Below, piece by piece: positions 1 to 6,575 of a DNA stretch of 39,959 nt. Every line of letters begins with the position of its first letter. Position 1 is the first letter of the stretch. Source of the stretch: SAR324 cluster bacterium REDSEA-S27_B3 (GTDB taxonomy: Bacteria; SAR324; NAC60-12); NCBI GenBank assembly GCA_001627865.1, contig LUQO01000043.1, positions 1-39,959 of the forward strand. Reading direction: 5' to 3'. The notes under the pieces are model-generated. The model did no database searches. It was not told the origin of the DNA and saw only the letters and a program-made list of their open reading frames with translations. The position numbers and the translations under genes are program-made.

Positions 1-121
1 GCAGCATTCCCTTGAGAAGAGACTTGCTGATCTTGCGAAAATATCGTCCGGACTTGATGATATCAGCGTAGTGTTCCAGGTCCGAACTGTTCATTGTAGA
101 GGAAAGGGATTTACGCTGCAT
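1..121 (-). CDS. Hypothetical protein, N-terminal part (runs off left edge)
   Basis: An open frame reads leftward from an ATG at 121-119 and is still open at base 1, giving about 40 residues that begin MQRKSLSSTMNSSDLEHYAD. The start is preceded by AAGGA at a 5-base spacing, and there is an in-frame stop further upstream, so this ATG is favoured. A second ATG nine codons later (94-92) is possible. The ATG overlaps by one base the stop of a 9-codon leader frame (TGATG). I do not recognise the family from so short a piece. Confidence 0.5.
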   Translation of the reverse strand, partial: MQRKSLSSTMNSSDLEHYADIIKSGRYFRKISKSLLKGML

Positions 122-150
122 CAGCTTCCTTCTTGACTTTCATCCGGCAT
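121..150 (-). CDS. Possible 9-codon leader peptide
   Basis: A tiny frame MPDESQEGS followed by TGA lies just before the partial gene at the left edge. It has an AGGAG about 8 bases before its ATG, and its stop codon shares one base with the next gene's ATG. This layout would couple translation of the two. No regulatory residue run (for example repeated Trp or His) is visible, so its role, if any, is unknown. It may equally be a chance frame behind a ribosome binding site. Confidence 0.3.
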   Translation of the reverse strand: MPDESQEGS

Positions 151-245
151 GTTGTAGTCTCCTTCAGACAAGTTGTAAAAAGTGTGTTGTACCAAAAAAC
201 TATGGCATGAATCAAATGCAATCACAACTTTTAGTATAAGAAAGA

Positions 246-977
246 ATGTTACCAATAGTCGGAATTGTTCTTGTTCCCGGAATTCTCTGGGGTTGGGTAT
301 TTTATCATGCCCAGCGTTATAAAAAAGTTTACCTGCCGTTGCTGATGATTTTGTTTGTAGGCGGCATGGGATGCGGCATGCTTGCGCTGGTTCTGAATCA
401 TGCGGTTGAAAAATACACACTTTTCTGGGCGGAAGCCCCTTTTCCACAGATTGTATTGTTTGGTAAGCCAATCCCTTTGTTTAGTTCCGGATTTTGGTTC
501 CTCGTTGGATTTAATGAGGAGTTTGCAAAATTACTTGTCTTATTAGCAGTTGTGTATCCAAGTCGTCATTTAGAAGAACCATTTGATGGGATCCTTTATG
601 CGGCAGTAGTTTCAGTAGGATTTGCAACAATGGAGAATTTTTATTATTTGGATCAGTTCGGGATTGCGGTTGTGGCGACGAGAACTGTAATCACCATTCC
701 GGCCCATGCTTTTATGAGTGTGCCGATGGGATATTTTGTGGCAAAATCACGACTGCAGCTGGATGCAAGTAAACTAAGAAAAAACAGCTTCTATTTGCCA
801 ATGATCACAGTTCTTCAGGGTTGGTTAATTTCTTCCCTGCTTCATGGATTTTATGATTTTTTGCTGTCTATAAAAATGGAGAGAGAAGCATATTTGCAAA
901 TAGTTATGATGGGAGTTCTAAGTTTGATACTTGGAAAATTTGCCTTGCGCAAAAGCAGGATGAAGTTTGAAAGATGA
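246..977 (+). CDS. PrsW-family intramembrane metalloprotease
   Basis: A 243-residue, very hydrophobic protein with about seven membrane segments. The motifs of the PrsW family (Abi/CAAX-protease-like superfamily) are in order: EEFAK at 91-95, F126 with E130-N131 (FATMEN), H154 in PAHAFMSVP, and H200 with D204 in LHGFYDF. PrsW proteins cut membrane-anchored substrates inside the bilayer; the model member activates an anti-sigma factor cascade in Bacillus. No sigma or anti-sigma gene is next to this one, so its substrate cannot be read from context. It is transcribed away from the partial gene at 1-121 and converges with the PhyH gene, whose end is only 17 bases away. Confidence 0.82.
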   Translation: MLPIVGIVLVPGILWGWVFYHAQRYKKVYLPLLMILFVGGMGCGMLALVLNHAVEKYTLFWAEAPFPQIVLFGKPIPLFSSGFWFLVGFNEEFAKLLVLLAVVYPSRHLEEPFDGILYAAVVSVGFATMENFYYLDQFGIAVVATRTVITIPAHAFMSVPMGYFVAKSRLQLDASKLRKNSFYLPMITVLQGWLISSLLHGFYDFLLSIKMEREAYLQIVMMGVLSLILGKFALRKSRMKFER

Positions 978-994
978 ATGTAATTTATCATCAG

Positions 995-1798
995 TTAATC
1001 AGTATCATAAACTTCATGTTTCAGCCTCTCCATTTCAGTTTGGAAGGCCAGCATTTCCGGAGCAAAATCCTCTGTACAAATTGGTTCCGGACGGAAATTC
1101 CCGTAGCGTTCCTCGCCGCGTACGAGCAGTGCTGACTCACGGTCAGTGTGTTTTTGCTTCATCCGCGGAGTGAGGTATTGCAAGGACAAGCCTATTCGTC
1201 GGTCGTCGGAATAGTTAGGGTGCGAGGCATGGGCCACCCAGCCGTGGTGCAGTGAAGCCTCACCAGGCTGAAGTTCAATGCTGACTGCTTTTTCCTCATC
1301 AACTGCCATATCCAGTTCCTGTCCCCGATGCAGAATGTTATCCTCGCCGTATGTATCGTGATGTGAAGATTGTCCTTCGAGGTGTGAGCCTGGAAGCATT
1401 TTCATGCAGCCGCTTTCAACCGAGGCAGGTGAGAGAGCAATCCATACAGTCACCAGTTCATCACCATCAAGACCCCAATAGGTCAGATCCTGGTCCCATG
1501 AGATGTACTTAGTATTATGAGGTTCCTTGATGACGTACGCAGAATCCCAGAGTAATATGTCAGGCCCCAAAAGGTCTTCAACAGCATCCAGCAAAATCGG
1601 ATTACGGGCTATTTCTGCTGCAGACTTCATCAGCAGGTAGGGCTTGCTGCGGTAGTGCATCGGACCTTGCTTTGCCTCTATATCTTCCAGCCGACTGCGG
1701 TGTTCAGCAGCATCTGATTCAGCAAAAATTGTTACAGGAAATAAAAAACCATCCCCCCAGTATTGCTCCTGTTCTGCATTACTTAATTTTCTGTTCAT
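995..1798 (-). CDS. PhyH-family oxygenase with altered metal site (PhnY-like position)
   Basis: A 267-residue phytanoyl-CoA dioxygenase (PhyH) family protein, normally a cytosolic Fe(II)/2-oxoglutarate oxygenase. Numbered from the ATG at 1798, the usual W-H-Q-D metal motif reads W-D-Q-D (Asp102, Asp104). The distal His is probably His190 in the segment HGWVAHASHPN, and Arg200/Arg201 are the likely 2-oxoglutarate anchor. The paralogue at 24100 has the ordinary WHQD in the matching segment, so this looks like a real His-to-Asp change (codon GAC). The ATG at 1798 has AGGAG four bases upstream and is preferred to a TTG at 1831, which would overlap the HD gene. It lies directly downstream of the HD-domain gene, the arrangement of phnY and phnZ. 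The substrate is unknown. Confidence 0.8.
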   Translation of the reverse strand: MNRKLSNAEQEQYWGDGFLFPVTIFAESDAAEHRSRLEDIEAKQGPMHYRSKPYLLMKSAAEIARNPILLDAVEDLLGPDILLWDSAYVIKEPHNTKYISWDQDLTYWGLDGDELVTVWIALSPASVESGCMKMLPGSHLEGQSSHHDTYGEDNILHRGQELDMAVDEEKAVSIELQPGEASLHHGWVAHASHPNYSDDRRIGLSLQYLTPRMKQKHTDRESALLVRGEERYGNFRPEPICTEDFAPEMLAFQTEMERLKHEVYDTD

Positions 1799-1823
1799 TT
1801 TTCTCCTGCTGAAATGATTTATT

Positions 1824-2381
1824 TCAATCAAATGGATTCAGCGGCTCGTTGAGTACACGCCGTACCATTGGTTCAAAATGCTCCAGAGGCAGTGTGTCAT
1901 AATCAGGATCGAAAGAAGTTTGATCCCATTTATGACAGAAATCTACGCAAGACTGGAAATATTGGTGATCTTTAAATTGTTCACGGATATTTCGGTCTTT
2001 ACTGATATGGTGAAAGTAGTAGTAACCTTGAAACAGTCCGTGATGCAGCAGTATCCAGTAATTCTTTTCACTGATGTAAGGACGAAGTATTGATGCTGCT
2101 ACCTGGCTGTGATTCTGTGGAGCCAGTAAATCTCCAATGTCATGCAGCAGAGCACAGACAATTGTTTCTTCATCAGCGCCATCTCTTTCTGCTCTTGTGG
2201 CGGACTGCAGCGAGTGGGCAAACCTGTCTATCTGGTAGCCAAGTTTATCTCCCTGCATTTGTTTCAGCACCCCCAGCAGCATGTCCGGAACTCCTTTGAC
2301 GCAGCTCTCATATTGCGAAATCAGGAAAGCGTATTCTTCAGCAGTGCCGTCCTCCATTATTGTAAAACTGACAGTCTCCAT
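1824..2381 (-). CDS. HD-domain protein of the PhnZ/MIOX-like diiron oxygenase type
   Basis: A 185-residue HD-domain protein. Visible candidate metal ligands are His56 (FAHSLQ), His80-Asp81 (LLHDIGD), His91, His113/His114 (LLHHG) and Asp152 (KWDQ). The His56 to His80 spacing of 24 and the final Asp in a W-D context match PhnZ, a mixed-valent diiron oxygenase that cleaves the C-P bond of a hydroxylated phosphonate made by PhnY. The segment RDGADEETIVCALLHDIGD also resembles PhnZ. However, the Tyr-x-x-Glu that I recall as the phosphonate-binding signature of PhnZ, before the first His, is not present; the aligned stretch reads KLGY. The substrate may therefore be different. The PhyH gene starts 25 bases downstream. 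A second ATG (residue 9) is an alternative start. Confidence 0.78.
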   Translation of the reverse strand: METVSFTIMEDGTAEEYAFLISQYESCVKGVPDMLLGVLKQMQGDKLGYQIDRFAHSLQSATRAERDGADEETIVCALLHDIGDLLAPQNHSQVAASILRPYISEKNYWILLHHGLFQGYYYFHHISKDRNIREQFKDHQYFQSCVDFCHKWDQTSFDPDYDTLPLEHFEPMVRRVLNEPLNPFD

Positions 2382-2411
2382 TACCTAGTTCAGTAATTTT
2401 TTAACAAATAA

Positions 2412-3173
2412 TTACAACCGATAAGACGGTTCTTCTTCATCCAGAATAGCCTTAAGCTCATCGAAAAAAATCATGCTTGAATCCGGATAATTTTCAAGTT
2501 CTACTGCTGTTTTTTCTGCAATTGCGTCCGACAATGTTTTCAAAGGTTTGTGAGTCCACAGTGCTTTTATGTAGGTTTCTGCCGCTCTTTCAAAATAATA
2601 AAGTCGATTGAAAGTATCCGCAACGTCAGAGCCGATCACCAGTACTCCGTGATTACCCATTATCATTACTTTCATGTCAGGATCACTAAGTAGAGCAGAA
2701 CAACGTTCGCCTTCTTCTTCAAGAGCAAGACCTCCGTAATTCTCATCAATTACGTAACGTTTATAGAAAGTTGCAGTATTCTGGTCTATTGGAGGCATGT
2801 TGCTGTCCTCAAGTGATGCCAATACTGTGGAATATATAGGGTGCGCGTGCATCACACAACGCGCATGCGGACAGTTCCGGTGAATAGAGCCGTGAAGTCC
2901 CCAGGCAGTTACATCAGGCGAAAGGGGATCATTCATATCAGGTGGATTATTGACATCAAGCATCAGCAAATCACTGGCATTTATGCGGCTGAAATGTTTT
3001 TTCGGATTAATTAAGAACTTGGTTCCGTCCTGGTTTACAGCAAGTGACAGGTGATTTGCAGTCGCTTCGTGCATATTCATGCGTGCAGTCCAGCGGAAGG
3101 CACATGCTAAATCAATGCGCTCTTTCTCATGCAGAATTTTTTTCCGGGTTGAATGTGCAAGTTTAACAGACAT
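2412..3173 (-). CDS. Class II aldolase/adducin family protein
   Basis: A 253-residue cytosolic protein of the class II aldolase/adducin fold. The Zn-binding residues are visible as His109 and His111 (MHAHP) and His175 (GNHGVLVIG). The position that carries the catalytic Glu in fuculose- or rhamnulose-phosphate aldolases lies in the stretch WGLHGSIHR, with no Glu, so aldol cleavage of a sugar phosphate cannot be assumed. The ATG at 3173 is preceded by AGGAG at a spacing of about 7. The next gene downstream (HD protein) begins 30 bases after its stop, so the three genes HD, PhyH and aldolase probably form one unit transcribed leftward. Confidence 0.85.
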   Translation of the reverse strand: MSVKLAHSTRKKILHEKERIDLACAFRWTARMNMHEATANHLSLAVNQDGTKFLINPKKHFSRINASDLLMLDVNNPPDMNDPLSPDVTAWGLHGSIHRNCPHARCVMHAHPIYSTVLASLEDSNMPPIDQNTATFYKRYVIDENYGGLALEEEGERCSALLSDPDMKVMIMGNHGVLVIGSDVADTFNRLYYFERAAETYIKALWTHKPLKTLSDAIAEKTAVELENYPDSSMIFFDELKAILDEEEPSYRL

Positions 3174-3260
3174 AATTTGCTCCTGATAAATCAGTTAATG
3201 ATGATTATTATAATAGTTGAAATCTTGAAACATATTTTAGCACTTTATTGTGAAAAACAA

Positions 3261-4280
3261 TCAACTCACTCTGACCACAAGTTTACCGAAGTTTTTGCCT
3301 TCTAAGAGTCCAATGAAAGCTTCCGGCGCGTTTTCAATTCCATCCACAATATCTTCTTTGTAAACCAGCTTACCCTGCTGAATCCATTCAGTAAGTTGCT
3401 GAAGGGCTTCTTTTTCCTGGCTGGCGAAATCCCAGACTATAAAACCCCTGATTGTCAGGCGTTTCACAAGGATCTTCCTCATCAATGATGGTATTAAGTT
3501 TGGTCCGGCTGGAAGTTCGGTAGCATTGTACATGGATATCATTCCACATACTGGAATTCTGGCAAATTCATTAAGCATGTGTAAGACCGCCTCAAACACT
3601 TTTCCGCCGACATTTTCAAAATATACATCAATTCCGTCCGGACAGGCGTTTTTGAGTTCTTCCGCAAATTCCGGACTTTTGTGATTTACACAGTAATCAA
3701 ACCCGAGTTCTTTTGTAACAAACTCACATTTCTCCACTGATCCCGCGATACCAACCGCGCGTGCACCCTTGATTCGGGCAATTTGTCCAACAACAGAACC
3801 GACTGCTCCGGACGCGGCGGCAACTACAACTGTTTCACCTTTTTTAGGCTGGCCGATATTAAGCAAACCGGTGTAAGCCGTAACTCCGGGCATACCAAGC
3901 ACACCAGTCGCAGTTGATATTGGGGCAACTTCCGGATCAACTTTGTTCAGGGACTTGCCTTTCAGAACCCAGTAATCCTGCCAGCCTCCATAGCCGAATA
4001 CAATGTCTCCTGCTTGAAGCTCAGCAAATTTTGATTCAATCACCTCTCCCACTGTTCCTCCGGTCAATACGCCATTAATTTCAACAGGTGCGGCATAAGA
4101 TTTAGATGAACTCATACGGCCACGCATGTATGGATCAAGTGATAAATAACGGGTTCTGCATAATACCTCTCCTTCTTGAGGTGTTGGAATGGAAGATTCC
4201 TGCAGTTTAAAATCACTTGGTTGAGGCTTTCCCACCGGACGGCTGGCAAGCACGATTTGACGGTTTATTGGTTCAGACAT
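3261..4280 (-). CDS. CurA-like NADPH-dependent oxidoreductase (MDR family)
   Basis: A 339-residue zinc-free medium-chain reductase of the prostaglandin reductase/CurA group, which reduces activated C=C bonds (enones) using NADPH. Family landmarks are the N-terminal LSLDPYMRGRM, the nucleotide-binding AASGAVGSVVGQ near residue 155, and the YFENVGG motif near 220. The length fits the family (about 330-345). A good ribosome binding site (AAGGG) lies just before the ATG at 4280, and a TATAAT box sits about 45 bases upstream. It may lead the aldolase-HD-PhyH unit; the 87-base gap to the aldolase gene holds no clear terminator. Confidence 0.9.
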   Translation of the reverse strand: MSEPINRQIVLASRPVGKPQPSDFKLQESSIPTPQEGEVLCRTRYLSLDPYMRGRMSSSKSYAAPVEINGVLTGGTVGEVIESKFAELQAGDIVFGYGGWQDYWVLKGKSLNKVDPEVAPISTATGVLGMPGVTAYTGLLNIGQPKKGETVVVAAASGAVGSVVGQIARIKGARAVGIAGSVEKCEFVTKELGFDYCVNHKSPEFAEELKNACPDGIDVYFENVGGKVFEAVLHMLNEFARIPVCGMISMYNATELPAGPNLIPSLMRKILVKRLTIRGFIVWDFASQEKEALQQLTEWIQQGKLVYKEDIVDGIENAPEAFIGLLEGKNFGKLVVRVS

Positions 4281-4325
4281 TAAGCCCTTTCAAAAAGATT
4301 GATTAAATGATTCAGACAGTATGGC

Positions 4326-4331
4326 ATTATA
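4326..4331 (-). promoter_or_regulatory. Possible -10 box upstream of the CurA-like gene
   Basis: On the minus strand the AT-rich gap 4281-4429 contains a perfect TATAAT. The nearest TTGAAA lies only 14 bases upstream, shorter than the usual 16-18, so the -35 element is uncertain. The rest of the gap is plain AT-rich sequence. Confidence 0.35.
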
Positions 4332-4429
4332 TACAAAATTGCTATTTTCAAACAGAATTATTTTCAATTCCTCATGCTTGTAAAAACAGGTTATATTAAT
4401 CATTATTATTGACTATGGAATTATTCAAT

Positions 4430-5188
4430 TTATAAGCAATCAAACAGCCGTCCGCAGCGTACAAGAGCTTCCGAAGACAGGGAAAGCCGCCGCACCGCCG
4501 CGAACAGCAGCGCCTGATTGCTCGCGACAACGGGTTTTCTCAGGTCTCGCTCCAGTGCCTCGACAGCTTCCACTGACCGCATGTCGGTGCATGATAAAAC
4601 AATCGTCTCGGCCTTCGGGTGATCCGCCCGGCAACCAAGCTCATAGACCTCATCAGGGGTCAGTTCCCCCTGACCGTAGTTGCCGAGGTCGCTCCCCACA
4701 TAGGCACTGGATACTGTCTGGATACCGCAATGTTCCAGAAAGGAGATGGCCTCCTGGTTGAGCTGCTCAATGTAGGGGGAGCTGAAAGCAATATGTTTTA
4801 CCTTCAAGGCTTCCAGCGCCTCGACCAGCGCACTGGCAGCCGTCACGGCAGGTACTCCGGACATGTCGGTGATACGTTTCGCAAATTCACGGTCGAACCC
4901 AGGGCCGTGGGCCAGGGTCGCCGAAGTGCAGCCGTAAAGGATCACATCCGGACGCGCAGCACTCAGGGAAGAGATCATCTCATCCAGTGAGGCCAGGGCG
5001 AACTTCCGCATCTGTTCCGAATCGGGCACTTTGTCCAGATCATAGCCCCCGGCCCGCATCACATGCAGCGACACGCCCTGCGGGCGCAGCATGAAGAGGT
5101 CGGACTCCAAATTGGTGTTGGAGAACGGAACCACTAAGCCGATCCTTGCGCGTCCCCGCGAACCGTTGTCTGGAATACGAATCGTCAT
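4430..5188 (-). CDS. Maleate isomerase/arylmalonate decarboxylase-like protein (Asp/Glu racemase superfamily)
   Basis: A 252-residue cytosolic protein of the Asp/Glu racemase superfamily. The N-terminal VPFSNTNLESD and the two cysteine motifs YGCTSAT (Cys87) and LSCTDMRS (Cys200) match the maleate cis-trans isomerase group, which uses two active-site cysteines; arylmalonate decarboxylase keeps only one. Hydantoin racemases are distant relatives, which is notable because HyuA/HyuB genes lie just upstream. The start is well supported: AGGAGG sits four bases before the ATG, which overlaps the stop of the aminotransferase gene by four bases (ATGA). The two are therefore probably translationally coupled. 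G+C-rich compared with the genes beyond 4430. The substrate is unknown. Confidence 0.75.
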   Translation of the reverse strand: MTIRIPDNGSRGRARIGLVVPFSNTNLESDLFMLRPQGVSLHVMRAGGYDLDKVPDSEQMRKFALASLDEMISSLSAARPDVILYGCTSATLAHGPGFDREFAKRITDMSGVPAVTAASALVEALEALKVKHIAFSSPYIEQLNQEAISFLEHCGIQTVSSAYVGSDLGNYGQGELTPDEVYELGCRADHPKAETIVLSCTDMRSVEAVEALERDLRKPVVASNQALLFAAVRRLSLSSEALVRCGRLFDCL

Positions 5189-6282
5189 TGCACCTCCTGT
5201 TTGCGGGATTCCCCCTTCCAGCGTTTCAGTGTATCTGCCACGAATTGCATTTGCGGCTCCGTTCCCAGTGAAATCCGAAGGCAGTGCGGGAGTCCGTAAT
5301 CTTCCATTGGACGCACTATGATGCCTTCCTGATAGAGTGCAATCCGGGCACTTTTGACTTCTGCAGAATCTGTAAAACGTACTAGTACGAAATTTGTCTG
5401 ACTCGGACAGGTTTCGACGCCGACTTCCGCCAGCGATAAGGAAAACGAAGCTCTTAGTTTGGCGCTTTCTATCCGTAATTTTCGTACATAAACCTGATCA
5501 CGTACTGCCGCCTGTGCCATTGCCAGTGCACTGCCTGGAATGTTACCTGGTATCTGAATACGCCGGAACATTTCCACCACCTCCGGAGGAAAACATCCCC
5601 AGGCAATGCGCTGTCCGGCAAGTCCGTAGATCTTCGAAAACGTGCGCAGCACCACAACGTTGCCGCGCTTCACCAGGTTGAACACAGGTTCATACTCCGC
5701 TTCTGAAACATATTCCGCATAGGCTTCATCAACGATCAACAGCACGTTATCAGGCAGTGCGTCACGCAACTGCACCAGTTCTGCTTTTTGAATGTAGCTT
5801 CCGGTAGGATTCCCCGGATTAACAACAAAGACGATACGTGTGTTGTCCTGTACCGCATTGAGCAGGGCGTCCACGTCCACTGCCAAGTCCGTCTCTGGAG
5901 CAATCTTTACTGAGGCGTCTGCAATTTGGGCACAGGTGCGGAAAAACATGTAGCTGTATTCACTGGTGACTGCACTGTAGGCTGGCCCCAGATATGCTTG
6001 AGTCAGCACCGAGATTAATTCCATCGATCCGCTTCCACAATGAATTTGATCGGCATCAAGTCCATGAACTTCGGCAATCGCAATTTGGAGATCCTGGAAG
6101 TGCGTCTCCGGATAAAGTTGGATATCATGGCAGGCCTTCCGGTAGGCTTTCAGCGCGGCAGTGCAAGGCGGCTTGGAGGATTCGTTCTGAGCAAGCTGGA
6201 TCAACTCCTTTCCCGGCGGTCCCGAGAGATCTGCCCTTTGGTATGGGGCCACTTCCAGCAGGTGTTTATGTGGTTTCAACAT
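5185..6282 (-). CDS. PLP-dependent aminotransferase, histidinol-phosphate aminotransferase-like
   Basis: A 365-residue class I/II aminotransferase of the HisC type, counted from the ATG at 6282 (a longer frame reaches 6369 but adds an unrelated-looking N-terminus). PLP-site motifs are clear: NPGNPTG (155-161), DEAYAEY with Asp185 and Tyr188, the Schiff-base lysine Lys217 in TFSKIYGLAG, and Arg225. HisC family members also transaminate aromatic amino acids and other substrates. No other histidine gene is present, and it is coupled to a racemase and lies downstream of HyuB, so a catabolic or secondary role is more likely than histidine synthesis. It would use PLP in the cytosol to move an amino group to or from 2-oxoglutarate/glutamate. 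Confidence 0.85.
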   Translation of the reverse strand: MLKPHKHLLEVAPYQRADLSGPPGKELIQLAQNESSKPPCTAALKAYRKACHDIQLYPETHFQDLQIAIAEVHGLDADQIHCGSGSMELISVLTQAYLGPAYSAVTSEYSYMFFRTCAQIADASVKIAPETDLAVDVDALLNAVQDNTRIVFVVNPGNPTGSYIQKAELVQLRDALPDNVLLIVDEAYAEYVSEAEYEPVFNLVKRGNVVVLRTFSKIYGLAGQRIAWGCFPPEVVEMFRRIQIPGNIPGSALAMAQAAVRDQVYVRKLRIESAKLRASFSLSLAEVGVETCPSQTNFVLVRFTDSAEVKSARIALYQEGIIVRPMEDYGLPHCLRISLGTEPQMQFVADTLKRWKGESRKQEVQ

Positions 6283-6368
6283 GGGTTGTTCGGTTACTCT
6301 GGAGCAGTTTAAATTCTTGCTGTTTTTATAGTACTTCTTAATAAGAATGGCACACCTCTCATTTCCCA

Positions 6369-6441
6369 CTCACCCCAACCCCTTCCATAGGGAAAAGGGG
6401 GACCGTGATCCCTTAGCGAAGTCGAAAGTACGGTTGGTGAG
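6369..6441. repeat. Branched inverted-repeat element (REP-like), copy 1
   Basis: An outer stem pairs CTCACCCCAACC (6369-6380) with GGTTGGTGAG (6432-6441), with a two-base bulge. Inside are a second stem, CCCCTT (6379-6384) with AAGGGG (6395-6400), and a third, ACCGT (6402-6406) with ACGGT (6430-6434); neighbouring stems share a few bases at the junctions. The layout is like the element at 8335-8391. It lies between the aminotransferase and HyuB genes. Such CTCACCCC...GGGGTGAG palindromes are common intergenic repeats in bacteria; no protein is encoded. Confidence 0.6.
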
Positions 6442-6491
6442 GGACAAGAAAGCAAAGTGTATCAAAATTATACAGAACTGCAATAATGAAC

Positions 6492-6550
6492 CACTGAGAT
6501 CACAGAGACCACAGAGGATTGTTTGCACTGCTTCCTCAGTGATCTCAGTG
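6492..6550. repeat. Inverted repeat with perfect 12-base arms
   Basis: CACTGAGATCAC (6492-6503) and GTGATCTCAGTG (6539-6550) are exact reverse complements separated by 35 bases; flanking CAGAGACC and GTCTCTGAGG add partial pairing. It sits immediately upstream, in minus-strand terms downstream, of HyuB (end at 6576). It could act as a transcription terminator or mRNA 3-prime stabiliser for hyuAB, but no strong T-run follows. Confidence 0.6.
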
Positions 6551-6575
6551 TCTCTGAGGTGAGATAAAAAAGGTA

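Noticed and set aside
1799..1831. Longer start (TTG at 1831) for the PhyH gene
   Set aside because: It lacks a ribosome binding site of its own, overlaps the HD gene and adds residues not seen in relatives, whereas the ATG at 1798 follows AGGAG.
5185..6282. Histidine biosynthesis gene hisC
   Set aside because: No other his genes are present and the gene is coupled to a racemase; only the family, not the pathway, is supported.
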